A stretch of 64,000 nucleotides of DNA from CAYLJJ01 sp964384025. GTDB taxonomy: Bacteria > Myxococcota_A > Bradymonadia > UBA7976 > UBA1532. The notes below the pieces were generated by a model. It was not told where the DNA came from, searched no databases, and saw nothing but the letters and a program-made list of their open reading frames with translations. Both the position numbers and the translations under genes were made by a program. Below, piece by piece: positions 34,367 through 43,810 of this stretch; within the stretch, counting starts at the first letter, position 1; each line of letters opens with the position of its first letter. The DNA is taken from contig CAYLJJ010000017.1 of the NCBI GenBank assembly GCA_964384025.1, positions 1-64,000 on the forward strand. Direction: 5' to 3'.

Positions 34367-35458
34367 ATGAAGTTTCCATCTCTGCTCCTCAGCTTCCTAT
34401 TGCTCAGCGCCTGCGGCCCCAATCCGGTCATCCCAGATGCCAAAGATCTACCTAAGATGCCTCCCTTGGTGCCCAAACAAAATTTCTTCATCCGCAACAG
34501 TCTGGATAATGATCCCAGCCTCTATGTGGGTCGCTTTGTCTCTGATGGGACACCCCTCGAGCAGATCGATGAAGCCCGTGCCAAAAAAACAGAGTGCTCT
34601 AAGTTTTACAAGATCCGTAAGGTTGGCGGTGGCGGTGTAGAGTATGACGAGTACTTCAGCGTCAGCAGCCAAGCAGCGGCCAGTCTGGGGATCCCAGCGG
34701 CGGACGCAGTCGGCCTAAACCTTAAAGCGGGAGGAGAGGGCAAGGCCCAGCGGGTGATCCGCGTTAAATACAATATCCACGAGAAGATGATCGCAGATCT
34801 CAGCGATCCTGCTGCCTTTAAGCGCTGCTGCCGTGCTGATGATCATGCCTGTAGCGGCTTGGTCGTGGGCGAGTTTATCTCAGGGACCGGTACGATGTAT
34901 CAGGCCGCTGGCACGGCCAATCAGGGAGAGCTGGCGGTGGGGATGAAGGGGGTTGGAGCCGATCTCAGCGTCAAGAACGGGATCGCTTGGCGCCAAGCGA
35001 TCAAGTTTCCACAGCCTGTCTACTTTGCCTTTAAGCTCACCGAAGGCCACAGCGATAAAATCTGCGAATCCAACTGGGCGACGCGAGCCCCACGACGCGC
35101 GGGCCTACGCTATTTTATCGGGACCTCCTCCTGGATCGACGATCTTCGTAAAGCGGAGGAGCAAGCGATGCTGGACGCTCGGCGGCAGGTGATCAAGTTC
35201 CTGGGGGAGCGCATTCAGGAGGACAGCACGCTCAAAGAGCAGCTCAGAGGATCAGGAGCAGGCTTGGAGAGCGCCACCCTGGATGAGACCAAACTGAAGC
35301 GCAGCTCTGCGGGGGTAGCGCGCTTTGTCTACAAGGTCTGCCAGAAGATCGATAAGTCTCAAGGACCCAACTCCTGGCGCTATCAGGTGAAGGTCCTAAG
35401 CGAGCTAGAGGAGAAGGATCTTGCTCAGGCCGCCGCCGCCGCTGCGGCTTCCCTCTGA
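34367..35458 (+). CDS. lipoprotein of unknown function (LPP20-like helix)
   Basis: A 363-residue lipoprotein; the ATG at 34367 is chosen because signal and lipobox (LLLSAC) follow at once and AGAGAGAAGA lies upstream. The chain has five pairs of cysteines, one of which is CC. Near residue 285, AEEQAMLDARRQVIKFLGE has the Ala/Arg pattern of LPP20/FlgP-type N-terminal helices. The C-terminus ends in a poly-Ala tract. It overlaps the next gene as TGATG, and the two carry the same type of helix, so they may form a complex. No confident family. Confidence 0.65.
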   Translation: MKFPSLLLSFLLLSACGPNPVIPDAKDLPKMPPLVPKQNFFIRNSLDNDPSLYVGRFVSDGTPLEQIDEARAKKTECSKFYKIRKVGGGGVEYDEYFSVSSQAAASLGIPAADAVGLNLKAGGEGKAQRVIRVKYNIHEKMIADLSDPAAFKRCCRADDHACSGLVVGEFISGTGTMYQAAGTANQGELAVGMKGVGADLSVKNGIAWRQAIKFPQPVYFAFKLTEGHSDKICESNWATRAPRRAGLRYFIGTSSWIDDLRKAEEQAMLDARRQVIKFLGERIQEDSTLKEQLRGSGAGLESATLDETKLKRSSAGVARFVYKVCQKIDKSQGPNSWRYQVKVLSELEEKDLAQAAAAAAASL

Positions 35459-36657
35459 TGCGTACTCTCTCTCTGTTCTTGCTTTTTAACGGTGGAGCCT
35501 TGGCTCTGCCCCAGTTCTGCAACTACAAGAAACCTGAGGGTTTTAACCTCTTGGTGGTGCGAGGCTATGGCAAGGGAGAGGATCCCAGCGTCGCTCGACA
35601 GAGGGCCCAAGCTCAGGCACGTAAGCTTCTTCAGGATCAGGTGCGCGAGGCGCGCGGAGCAGCGGTCGCTCGAGAGGCCGCCCTCAGCCTTGAGAACCAA
35701 CCCGGCCACTATGATCCCATCCGTAAAGAGGCCTGCGCCGTCGCGGTCCTGGATCTGGATCGACTGGGGAGGCGAACTGCGAAGGCCAGGGATGCCTTAA
35801 AGACACGACTCAAAGAGTTGGCTCAGCAAGTCAAGCCTCTCCTCAAGCACAAAGGCCTCAAGGTGGAGTTCCCCATTTGGTCTCAGCGTTCTCAGATAGA
35901 GGCTCTGGGTAGGCGACTACAGCCTCTCCTTGTGGGAGCCTTCGTTGGGGTCAAGTTGGGAGGGAAGCGCAGCTCCAAGCTCCTCGGTCTCCTCTCCGCC
36001 TCTGGGGCTGACTGTGTACTCCAACCCCTCTTGCAAGGTTATAAAGAGGAGAGCAAGCAGGCCCTCTCTCCCATCTACTTTGCTCCTGCCGCTTTGGGGC
36101 TTGCGGACTGTAAGCCGCCGCCCCCCAGCATCGTCAGCGATGACAATCTGGGCTTGGAGTTTGGGCAGCGGGGAGGCCAAGGAGGGCTCGAGATCAAGCT
36201 GGAGGTCGCGTTGCGAGGAGAGATGGTCTGTCCCATGGACCCCCTACCGATCTTAGTGGAGAGTAATCAACCCGCTTGGCTGCGGCTCTACTCGGTGGCT
36301 GATAATGGGCAGACGATGTTGGGTTGGGCCTCAGAGGCGCCTCTACGACGTTGGCGGATCGAAGATGCTTTAGCGGTGCGTCTACGGGGACAGCGTTACC
36401 GCCTCGTAGCGGTGGGGATCCCAGCGGTGATGGGCGCTGATGGCTTTGGAGCGAGAGCGCCTGGGCCTCCCGCTGCTCACTGTATGGCTCAAGGGCTCGC
36501 CTTTGGCCCTCAGCTCTTTCCGCCTCAGGCCTCCCTCTCCGCCAGCCGCTACGGGGTTTGGCCGCTCAAGAAAGCTCGCTGCGTTCGGGATCGAACGCAG
36601 AGGAAGCGGCATGAGCAGATCTTAAGTGTCCTGGAGACCCTCCCTGGCTGCCCCTGA
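35458..36657 (+). CDS. exported protein, LPP20/DUF4384-like layout
   Basis: A 399-residue secreted protein (signal MRTLSLFLLFNGGALA). Residues about 30-60 (GKGEDPSVARQRAQAQARKL) form an amphipathic Ala/Arg helix like that in the upstream lipoprotein. A long helical region follows, and around residue 265 LPILVESNQPAWLRLYSVAD resembles the start of a DUF4384 domain (a beta domain found in secreted proteins with kinase or caspase partners). Translation is coupled to the upstream gene by TGATG. Function unknown; the match to DUF4384 is weak. Confidence 0.6.
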   Translation: MRTLSLFLLFNGGALALPQFCNYKKPEGFNLLVVRGYGKGEDPSVARQRAQAQARKLLQDQVREARGAAVAREAALSLENQPGHYDPIRKEACAVAVLDLDRLGRRTAKARDALKTRLKELAQQVKPLLKHKGLKVEFPIWSQRSQIEALGRRLQPLLVGAFVGVKLGGKRSSKLLGLLSASGADCVLQPLLQGYKEESKQALSPIYFAPAALGLADCKPPPPSIVSDDNLGLEFGQRGGQGGLEIKLEVALRGEMVCPMDPLPILVESNQPAWLRLYSVADNGQTMLGWASEAPLRRWRIEDALAVRLRGQRYRLVAVGIPAVMGADGFGARAPGPPAAHCMAQGLAFGPQLFPPQASLSASRYGVWPLKKARCVRDRTQRKRHEQILSVLETLPGCP

Positions 36658-36658
36658 G

Positions 36659-37222
36659 TTAAGGCTGTTTTTCACGCATCTGGATCCAATCTTCACGGCG
36701 GATCTCCCAAAGCTCCTCTATATCGCAGCCGCTGTGATGCTCTGCCTTTGCTTCTCCTAAGAAGCGCGCCCCTGTCTTCTCCTTGATTCGGCGGGAGGCG
36801 CTGTTTTCTCTGGCGTTACAGACCTCAAGGCGCTCAACGCCTAGATCGAAGAAGAGGTGATCTTGAAACGCAGAGACCGCCTCGCTCATCAAGCCCTGTC
36901 CCCAAAAGGGCTCAGCCAACCAGAAGCCTCGATCCCCCGATGGACCTCCCTGGATCTTATAATCGATGATGCCGATGAGCGCCTCTGGCTCTTCTCTGAG
37001 GGTGATCGCCCAGGCGATTCTGTTTTTAGACTCAAACTGAGGTAGATAGGATTCGTTCAGGAAGGTGAGGGCCCCATCCTTGGGATAGGGCCAGGGGACC
37101 GCAGTGGTCATCTGCTTGATGATGTTCCAGTTGTTGAAATGATTTTGGATCGCTGCTGCATCCTCTAGAACCAGAGGGCGCAGAAGTAGACGCTCAGTTT
37201 TAAGGATTTTTCTAAACCGCAT
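36659..37222 (-). CDS. GNAT family N-acetyltransferase (RimJ/RimL-like)
   Basis: A 187-residue acetyltransferase. The N-terminal TERLLLRPLVLEDAAAI, the central DRGFWLAEPFWGQGLMSEAV (acetyl-CoA pyrophosphate loop region, W-G-Q/R-G) and VERLEVCNARENSASRRIKEK mark the RimJ/RimL branch, which acetylates ribosomal N-termini or small amines. The substrate is not predictable. Convergent with the 35458 gene, with a 1-bp gap. It lies immediately downstream of the prc gene in the same direction. Confidence 0.92.
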   Translation of the reverse strand: MRFRKILKTERLLLRPLVLEDAAAIQNHFNNWNIIKQMTTAVPWPYPKDGALTFLNESYLPQFESKNRIAWAITLREEPEALIGIIDYKIQGGPSGDRGFWLAEPFWGQGLMSEAVSAFQDHLFFDLGVERLEVCNARENSASRRIKEKTGARFLGEAKAEHHSGCDIEELWEIRREDWIQMREKQP

Positions 37223-37237
37223 GACGAGGAGTATAGC

Positions 37238-39151
37238 CTACCTATAGGAGACCAGATCAGCGAGAATCTGTACCGCTTCTTTGGCCTGAATGCTCAATTT
37301 CTCTTCCTCTTTTTTCTTCTCTTCTGTCGTCTGTTTCTCCTTCTTCTCCTCCTCCTCCCCTTTCTTCTCCAAAAGATCAGCCACCTTGATGAACTTACGG
37401 TTCTTCTTAGCCTTCTCTAGCTCCTCAGCCTGCTTTTGAAACTCACCGTCCGCTTCGATGCGGTGCTTAGAGAGCTTGCTCAGCTTTTGAATGATCTTCG
37501 CAGTAATGGGGCGATAGCCCCCCTTGCTCTGATTGGCACTGGCGCTATAGAAGGCATCCATGGAGCGGGGCGCCAAGTGATTTTTTTGAGTAGACTCTCC
37601 AAAGATCTCAGCATCATAGGCAGAGGGAACCAGGATATCAGCCTCAACCCCCATCGACTGAGTGGACTGACCACCTGGGCGAAAGAAGAGGGCCGTGGTT
37701 ACTTTAAGGGCACCCAAACCCAATGGTAGGCTGATCACGTTCTGCACCGAGCCCTTCCCATAACTCTGTGCGTCTCCCACGATAAGGCCTCGCTTATAGT
37801 CCTTGATCGCCCCAGCCAAGATCTCTGAGGCGGAGGCGCTGACGCGAGAGCTGAGGACAACGAGAGGGGCCCTGAATTGAATCAAAGGGTCCTCATCTCG
37901 CAAAATTTGCCGCGCTCCCTTACCCTTGACGCCCACGACAGCCCCTGTACCCAAAAAGAGCCCGGTCAACTCTACAGCGTGGTGCAGCAGCCCCCCCGAG
38001 TTGCGAGAAAGATCTAAGAGCAGACCATCCGCCTTCTCCATCGCTACCTCGATGAGCAGGGCGCGAAGATCATCCACACACTGCCGCCCTCCAAAATTGG
38101 AGCTGCCATAGAAGGAGGGCAGATCGATGATGGCCAGCTTCAACTCTCTCTCTCCCCGCTTGACCCGCTCCCAACGAAGCTTGGCGGCCTGCTCCTTGAG
38201 ATCCACCTTGTCTCGGGTGATGGTCCTGATCAAGCTGCGGGTCTTCTCTCCTTGACGGAGGATGCTCAGCTTGACCCGCGTGCCCTTCTTTCCCCGAATT
38301 AACCGCACCACCTTACGCAGAGACATATCCACCACATCTACAGCCTCCCCCTCCTCTTGAGCGACCGCAGTGATGCGATCCTTGACCTTGATGTCACCGT
38401 GACGATCAGCGGGGCCACCGGGGACAATTTCATGGATGACTGTATAGCCATCCTCTTGGCGCAACACCGCACCGATGCCCTCAAGGGAGAGGCCCATAGA
38501 GATCCTAAAGTCTTCAATCGCCTCGGCAGAGAGGTAACTGCTGTGGGGGTCTAAGCTCTCTGCGAAGACATCCAGGAAGAAGGCATTAAAATCTTCCTGG
38601 GTCTGCTCTTTGATCCTCTTGCTGATCAGCTCATAGCGATGAATCAGCTTCCTCTTGGCCTCCTTCAGCTCAACCTCTGTCGCGAGGTAGCCCGCGATCT
38701 GAAAATGGATCAGCTCCTCCCTCAGCTTTGATTGCTCTCTCTCTCTCTTGGGTTGGGGGCGCTCATCGGAGTCCGCCAAGATCTGGATATCTTTGCGGAG
38801 CTTGTAGTTGGGGTTTTTGAGGATCCGCTTTACAAAGGCCAACATATTCTTATGTAGGCTGATGTTCTGTCTTCGCAGAGATTTAAGCTGTGAGCACTTT
38901 TTGCTCTTGAGGAAGCTCAGGACCTTGCGCTTGAGCTTCTTGGCTTCGTTGGCCAAGAGCAAAGTTCGGGTGGGATCCATCGCCCTCAGGAAGTTATCAG
39001 CGACACGTCGCTCCAGCGCCTTGTCATGCTTACCCTGGTTGATATGAACCTCCAACAGGCGCTCCATAAGATCTGGGACCAGTGTACATTTGAGACGATT
39101 TTCAGCCTGGGCTGAGCTGAACAGGAGCAGCAGTGCGAGGGCGGTCTTCAT
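37238..39151 (-). CDS. prc: C-terminal processing (tail-specific) protease, S41 family, Prc-like
   Basis: A 637-residue periplasmic protease (signal MKTALALLLLFSSAQA). A PDZ domain lies at about residues 210-300 (GIGAVLRQEDGYTVIHEIVP and GGPADRHGDIKVKDRIT). The S41 catalytic Ser is at about 442 in SSRVSASASEIL, with the Lys in the SYGKGSVQ motif downstream. The Prc-type C-terminal DUF3340 region, rich in charged residues (EKKGEEEEKKEKQ), is present. Prc degrades misfolded or C-terminally tagged periplasmic proteins and regulates peptidoglycan hydrolases in E. coli. AGGAGA six bases before the ATG supports the start. Confidence 0.94.
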   Translation of the reverse strand: MKTALALLLLFSSAQAENRLKCTLVPDLMERLLEVHINQGKHDKALERRVADNFLRAMDPTRTLLLANEAKKLKRKVLSFLKSKKCSQLKSLRRQNISLHKNMLAFVKRILKNPNYKLRKDIQILADSDERPQPKREREQSKLREELIHFQIAGYLATEVELKEAKRKLIHRYELISKRIKEQTQEDFNAFFLDVFAESLDPHSSYLSAEAIEDFRISMGLSLEGIGAVLRQEDGYTVIHEIVPGGPADRHGDIKVKDRITAVAQEEGEAVDVVDMSLRKVVRLIRGKKGTRVKLSILRQGEKTRSLIRTITRDKVDLKEQAAKLRWERVKRGERELKLAIIDLPSFYGSSNFGGRQCVDDLRALLIEVAMEKADGLLLDLSRNSGGLLHHAVELTGLFLGTGAVVGVKGKGARQILRDEDPLIQFRAPLVVLSSRVSASASEILAGAIKDYKRGLIVGDAQSYGKGSVQNVISLPLGLGALKVTTALFFRPGGQSTQSMGVEADILVPSAYDAEIFGESTQKNHLAPRSMDAFYSASANQSKGGYRPITAKIIQKLSKLSKHRIEADGEFQKQAEELEKAKKNRKFIKVADLLEKKGEEEEKKEKQTTEEKKKEEEKLSIQAKEAVQILADLVSYR

Positions 39152-39231
39152 CCAGGTCTCCTAGAGTTTGAGTATGAGCATCTAAAGAACTTGAGAGCGT
39201 CCAAGAGGGGTTCCAGATTCGAGGTTTGAGT

Positions 39232-41688
39232 TTAGCGGCAGCGATCATTCTCTCCCGGATCAGCGATATGGCAGCCACGCTCGCAGCGTGTGTCCACTCG
39301 CCAAGCGCCATTGTTGCAGCGGTAGAGGAGACGCTCCTCTAGGCTCGCAGTGGCCCCACAGTAGAGCCCATTGCCGCTGGGACACTCCCCTGCACGGCAG
39401 GCGTCATGACTCCCAGGAGGGGCGAGTTCACAGCCCGCCATGCACCAAGCGCTGCGATCTGAGATGCCGCCTCGGCAGTTGTAGAGGGTTGAAGCATCTA
39501 AGCCTAGGGTAGCACCGCAGTAGAGGCCATCACCGTTGGGGCAATCATCTTCAGGAGCTGAAGGCTCATCAGCGCAGGCGTCCGAGTTCCCTGGCGGAGC
39601 GACCTCGCAGCCTTGGGCGCAGCGCTCCACCTCCTGCCAATCTCCAGCGCTACAGCGGAAGAGCGCTCCAGGATCTCGACCATCCTGGCCACAATAAAGC
39701 CCGTCGCCATCGGGGCACTCGGCTGGAGGGGCGGGGGCATCAGCGCATCGATCTCGCCCAGGTTGAAGTTCGCAGCCATAAGCACAATTCTCCAGCACCT
39801 CCCAGCTCCCTCCATCACAGCGATAGAGGGTGTCCTCATGGCGACCTGAGACCACACCACAGTAGATCCCATCCCCATCAGGACATCGAAGCTCCTCGGG
39901 TAGACAAGCCCCCTCTCGACAGCCCCCAGGGCAGCGTTCCTCGACGAGGAAGACGCCATTATCGCAGCGATAGAGCTCCCCAGGGTTGAGATCCGCGCCA
40001 TAGCCACAGAAGAGGCCATCCGGACAGGGATCCTCAGCGCAGCGCGCCTCAGGGGCGTTGCCCACACAGCCATATTGGCAAGGCCCAAGGAGTTCTATCT
40101 CATCCCCCTGACATCGATAGAGGGCGCCCGGATCCTGAGAAAGTTGGATACCGCAGTAGCGCCCATCCCCTGCAGGGCAGCGAGGCGGAGAGGGCCGCAC
40201 CTGAGCGCCGAGCTGTTCTATGTGCCCCCCGAGATCATCCTCAACCCAGCGATGGAGAGGCAGGCCCGCCTCCTCCAGGGAGGGGACCTCGGCGCCCACT
40301 CCAAAGCTACCGCTCTGAGCGGTATAGGCGCGGATTTTCAGCTCCCCTGCTTGACTCCAGCTTTGTCCCGCTTCGATCCAGCCCGTCAGCTCATAGGGTC
40401 GTGAGAGCTGGAAGCTCCCTGGGGGGAAGCCTTCAGAATATACCTGAGCTTCGCTGATCAGCTCGGCTGGGTGCTCCATAATCGCCATCACTCGATCTTG
40501 ATAGCTCACCCGATTGCCATGGCTGTAGGGATGTTCAGCGAACCAACCGGAGATCTCAGCGGGCTCTGAGGGATCGTTGCTGCCACCCAAGACCATCCCG
40601 TTGTAGAAGGCGAGGGGCCAGTACCAGTTCTCTAGGATACTGGGATCCTCCCCCTCGAAGGAGGCCGCCTCCCATCTGCTCCGCAGCGCCTGTACTCCAT
40701 GGCGTAAGTTTTCCGCCCAACCCTCTCCTAGAAGTTCGAGATCATTGGGGCTGCTGTTGATCTGCATCAACCCATAGTTAACGGTGCCGTTGCTGTTGGG
40801 GTGCTTGAGAACCTGACCCGCTGCATCTACATGGCGCCAATTGCTCTCCTGCCAAGCCACCGCGCGGAGGATCTGGCTGGGGATATAGCCGGTCTGCACC
40901 TGACCATCTTTGCTCTTCCATTGAATCGGAGCAGCTTTCACAGCACGCTGCATCTCCAGACTCAAGCTTTGAGGAGCGGGATTGCTTCCAGGCTCAACAG
41001 GTGCTGGGGGCTCGACCGCAACCCCAGATCCTCCTGCCACATAACAGCTATCCTCTGCAATCTGTCCCACATCACTGAAGCCTGTCGGATTAAGCTCCAG
41101 ATAATCGACGGTCTGGCAAAAGTAGCCTGCGCAAGCGCGCTGAAACTGAAAGTGCAGGTGAGCGCCAAAAGAGTAACCAGTGTTCCCCAGATGGCCGATG
41201 AGTTGCCCCGCTTCAATTCGCTGACCGATTCGAAGATCTCGGAGAGGGACTCCATCGGCCTCGTTTTGAAGATGTAGGTAGAGGCTGGCGATCTGAGCAC
41301 CCTCATGACTGAACGGGTGCTTGATCACCACATAGCCCGCGTTTGTATCACTACAAGAGGCGCTGCTTTGACAGTTGCTCCCCCCCGTGTTGCGGAGGTG
41401 TGTGATCTCCCCCGCTGCCACTGCCCTCAGCTCCTCTCCGCCTATACCATCAAAATCCCAAGCGTGAAAGGCGCGATCGGAGCTGTGGGCGCCCCCTCCG
41501 GGACCACCCACCACACAGGCGTTAAAGCCCTCTGAGAAGGGCAGAAAAAACTGAGCGCTGCTCTTGGTCTCTGGTTCACCCTCCTCCTCTATCCCCCCCA
41601 GCGCGCAGGCAAAGAGCGAGATGGAGAGCAGCAGGAGCAGCGCTGCGTCCCTCAGATCTCTACGTAGACTTTGCCTCTCTCTCAACAT
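39232..41688 (-). CDS. M23 endopeptidase / lytic-transglycosylase-like lipoprotein with Cys-rich repeats
   Basis: An 818-residue secreted protein with lipobox LFAC at Cys28. Residues about 45-210 are an M23-like domain (AFHAWDFDG, VVIKHPFSHE, LYLHLQ, GAHLHFQF); the usual first-ligand His seems to be the HAWDFD histidine. Residues about 255-390 resemble an SLT/lysozyme-like domain, with AVAWQESNWRH and NYGLMQINSSPNDLE supplying a catalytic-Glu segment. The last 330 residues carry about seven copies of a Cys-rich module of the type CP-x-GDG-x-YCG...LYRC-x-xG...C-x-xGC. A dual peptidoglycan hydrolase with repeat-rich surface or substrate binding is inferred. AGGAGG lies upstream of the ATG. Divergent from infA. 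Confidence 0.82.
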   Translation of the reverse strand: MLRERQSLRRDLRDAALLLLLSISLFACALGGIEEEGEPETKSSAQFFLPFSEGFNACVVGGPGGGAHSSDRAFHAWDFDGIGGEELRAVAAGEITHLRNTGGSNCQSSASCSDTNAGYVVIKHPFSHEGAQIASLYLHLQNEADGVPLRDLRIGQRIEAGQLIGHLGNTGYSFGAHLHFQFQRACAGYFCQTVDYLELNPTGFSDVGQIAEDSCYVAGGSGVAVEPPAPVEPGSNPAPQSLSLEMQRAVKAAPIQWKSKDGQVQTGYIPSQILRAVAWQESNWRHVDAAGQVLKHPNSNGTVNYGLMQINSSPNDLELLGEGWAENLRHGVQALRSRWEAASFEGEDPSILENWYWPLAFYNGMVLGGSNDPSEPAEISGWFAEHPYSHGNRVSYQDRVMAIMEHPAELISEAQVYSEGFPPGSFQLSRPYELTGWIEAGQSWSQAGELKIRAYTAQSGSFGVGAEVPSLEEAGLPLHRWVEDDLGGHIEQLGAQVRPSPPRCPAGDGRYCGIQLSQDPGALYRCQGDEIELLGPCQYGCVGNAPEARCAEDPCPDGLFCGYGADLNPGELYRCDNGVFLVEERCPGGCREGACLPEELRCPDGDGIYCGVVSGRHEDTLYRCDGGSWEVLENCAYGCELQPGRDRCADAPAPPAECPDGDGLYCGQDGRDPGALFRCSAGDWQEVERCAQGCEVAPPGNSDACADEPSAPEDDCPNGDGLYCGATLGLDASTLYNCRGGISDRSAWCMAGCELAPPGSHDACRAGECPSGNGLYCGATASLEERLLYRCNNGAWRVDTRCERGCHIADPGENDRCR

Positions 41689-41773
41689 TTGGCTTCCTCC
41701 TGTGAGGGCAGGAGATCAGATTAGGGGAAGGCGTAGAGGACATCCATATTATAGAGCCCAGCATCCAAGGGGC

Positions 41774-41801
41774 TTGCGGTTTCCTGCCATCGGGCTAGAC
41801 T
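41774..41801 (+). promoter_or_regulatory. candidate infA promoter
   Basis: TTGCGG (41774-41779) and TAGACT (41796-41801) have a 16-bp spacing upstream of the infA start, with no other good candidate in the 141-bp divergent region. Weak match, by eye only. Confidence 0.35.
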
Positions 41802-41829
41802 GCTGCAAAGTTCAACCCAGGGAAATACC

Positions 41830-42051
41830 GTGGCTAAAGAAGAAGGAATAGTCGTTGAGGGGACCGTCGTCGAGCCCCTACCCAACGCCATGTTTAGAGT
41901 GGAGTTGGAGAACAAACACAGAGTGCTGGCTCATGTTTCTGGAAAGATGCGAAAGTACTTCATTCGCATCCTCCCCGGCGACAAAGTGACCGTAGAGCTC
42001 TCCCCCTATGATCTCACCCGAGGCCGGATCACCTTCCGCCAAAAGCATTGA
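41830..42051 (+). CDS. infA: translation initiation factor IF-1
   Basis: The 73-residue OB-fold protein that binds the ribosomal A site during initiation. Family signature: EGTVVEPLPNAMFRVELEN, then VLAHVSGKMRKYFIRILPGD and the basic tail LTRGRITFR. The start is a GTG with AGGGA upstream. The stop overlaps the next gene's TTG as TTGA, so translation may be coupled. The usual ribosomal-protein neighbours (secY, rpmJ, rpsM) are not present. Confidence 0.98.
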   Translation: MAKEEGIVVEGTVVEPLPNAMFRVELENKHRVLAHVSGKMRKYFIRILPGDKVTVELSPYDLTRGRITFRQKH

Positions 42052-42731
42052 TCCGCGCCCTCCTCTTTGACTGGGATGGGACGCTGCTGGACAGCATCCC
42101 AATGATCCTCTGCTCTCTGCGCCATACCCTGACCAAACATCTCGGTGAGGCACCCCCTGATGATCGCCTCGTCTTGGGCATCGGCACCCCTCTGCGCAAT
42201 CAGCTTGAGGGTTACGCCCGTCAGGCAGGCCGAGAGGGAGAGGAGATCGTCGACACCCTCGTCGAAGGTTATCTGGAGCATAACCTAAAAATCCATGACC
42301 AGGAGGCGCGGCTCTTTCCAGGGATCTTGGAGAGCCTAAAACAGCTCCTGGCGCAGGGACTCTCTTTGGGGATCGTCACCAGCAAGTCTCGCATCAGCAC
42401 CCTCCGAGGTCTCCAGGTCACCCAGAGCCAAGATCTCTTTGAGCTGCTGATTTGCTCCGATGATCTCAAGGTCCATAAGCCTGATCCAGCGCCAGTTCGC
42501 CTGGCCCTTGAGCGCCTCGCGCTTAAGCCGGAGGAGGCGATCTATATCGGGGACTCTCCCCATGATATGCGCTCAGGGAGAGGGGCAGGGGTCCTCTCCG
42601 CTGCTGTTCGTTGGAGCCCCTTTCCTGAAGAGGAGCTGCTCAGGACCTCACCCGATCTCTGGTTAGATAAGCCTGCGGATCTCCTCAAGCTCTCCGATCA
42701 GCCGCGATACAGATCCACCGCCTCATCATAG
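42048..42731 (+). CDS. HAD-superfamily phosphatase (phosphoglycolate-phosphatase-like)
   Basis: A 227-residue HAD hydrolase. Motif I LLFDWDGTLLDS (Asp nucleophile), motif II LGIVTSKSR, motif III lysine in VHKPDPAPV and motif IV IYIGDSPHDM are all present. The cap domain between motifs I and II is helical, as in Gph/YjjG enzymes. The substrate is unknown; phosphoglycolate or pyrophosphate are candidates. It starts at TTG 42048 overlapping the infA stop, a coupling that may indicate a shared transcript. The 3' end overlaps the convergent glycosyltransferase gene by 34 nt. Confidence 0.9.
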   Translation: MIRALLFDWDGTLLDSIPMILCSLRHTLTKHLGEAPPDDRLVLGIGTPLRNQLEGYARQAGREGEEIVDTLVEGYLEHNLKIHDQEARLFPGILESLKQLLAQGLSLGIVTSKSRISTLRGLQVTQSQDLFELLICSDDLKVHKPDPAPVRLALERLALKPEEAIYIGDSPHDMRSGRGAGVLSAAVRWSPFPEEELLRTSPDLWLDKPADLLKLSDQPRYRSTASS

Positions 42732-43810
42732 AGTTCCTCCAAAGCGCGTAGGCGATCATCGATATTATATTCCGCCTCCATCTTGGCGCGAGCGGCCTTG
42801 GCCATACGCTGGCGCAGCGCGGGATCAGCGACCAGCCGCCCCAAACGATCCGCCAAACCCTCTGCGTCACGCTCAGGGAGCAAGAAACCGGTCTCTCCAT
42901 CAGCGATGATCTCAGGCAGCCCCCCGTGCCAAGTGCCCAGAGGTACGGTCCCACAGGCTGAAGCCTCCTTCGCGACGATCAGGCCCGACTCCCGATCCCC
43001 ATCAGAGGCGGTTACGCTGGGGCAGAGCAGGAGATGAGCGCTGCGGAGGCGTTGAGCCACCTGCTCTGATGAGAGCACCCCCAGGAAGTGAACGCGCTCC
43101 TCCATGCCCAGGCGCTTTACCAGCGCCCGCAACCCCTGCTCTCCATCTCCGCCGCCGATCAAGCTCAGCTCTAGATCATCCCCAGCCCTGACTCGCTGGG
43201 CGAAGGCGCGGAGCGCCACAGGATAGCCCTTCTTTTCCACAAAGCGACCGATCATCAGGAGCTGAAGCGGCCCTGCCTCTGGCTTTGGCCCCGGCTTAAA
43301 CGCCTCCAGATCGATACCCAAGCGCCAGACCCGCGCGCGCTCCTCGGGGACCCCGTTCTCGATGATCATCTCGCGCAGCTCAGTAGAGGCGCAGAGAGCG
43401 AGGGTCAAACGGGAGAGCAGGCGAGGAGCCATCCAGCCATAGCGCCACCATTCTGGGAGCAGACGGCGAGCGCTCTTCATCAGCGGAACATCGTAGCCAT
43501 GGAAGGTGCTGATGAGCGGCAGCTTAAAGCGCTGGGCATAGCGCAGCGCATAGATCGACCCAGGCCCAAAGTGAGCGTGGATCAGCTGATAGGAGTTTCT
43601 CTTGAAGAGGCGCTCAAAGAGAGGGCTAAAGCGGCTGAGTGGATAGAGGGGACCAGCCACATGAACTGGAGAGTAGGGGAAGCGCTCTGGGTTCTCTCGA
43701 TGGGCGCAGAAGACCTCCATCTCCCAGCGCTGGTGATGGCGCAGCTCTTCATAGATGAAAGTCTGAGAGTAGGGCAGGAAGTGGGTGCTAAAGAGCGCCG
43801 CTTTGGGCAT
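42698..43810 (-). CDS. GT4-family glycosyltransferase
   Basis: A 370-residue GT-B glycosyltransferase, transferring an activated sugar during exopolysaccharide, capsule or LPS synthesis in the cytoplasm. Visible: PYSQTFIYEELR and LIHAHFGPGSIYALRYA at the N-terminal domain, LISTFHGYDVP, MIGRFVEKKGYPVALRAFA starting the C-terminal domain, and the GT4 donor-binding E-x7-E type motif in SGLIVAKEASACGTVPLGT. The ATG at 43810 has GGAGG just upstream; an earlier TTG is less likely. It is downstream of the methyltransferase gene in the same direction, 64 bp apart. Confidence 0.9.
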   Translation of the reverse strand: MPKAALFSTHFLPYSQTFIYEELRHHQRWEMEVFCAHRENPERFPYSPVHVAGPLYPLSRFSPLFERLFKRNSYQLIHAHFGPGSIYALRYAQRFKLPLISTFHGYDVPLMKSARRLLPEWWRYGWMAPRLLSRLTLALCASTELREMIIENGVPEERARVWRLGIDLEAFKPGPKPEAGPLQLLMIGRFVEKKGYPVALRAFAQRVRAGDDLELSLIGGGDGEQGLRALVKRLGMEERVHFLGVLSSEQVAQRLRSAHLLLCPSVTASDGDRESGLIVAKEASACGTVPLGTWHGGLPEIIADGETGFLLPERDAEGLADRLGRLVADPALRQRMAKAARAKMEAEYNIDDRLRALEELYDEAVDLYRG

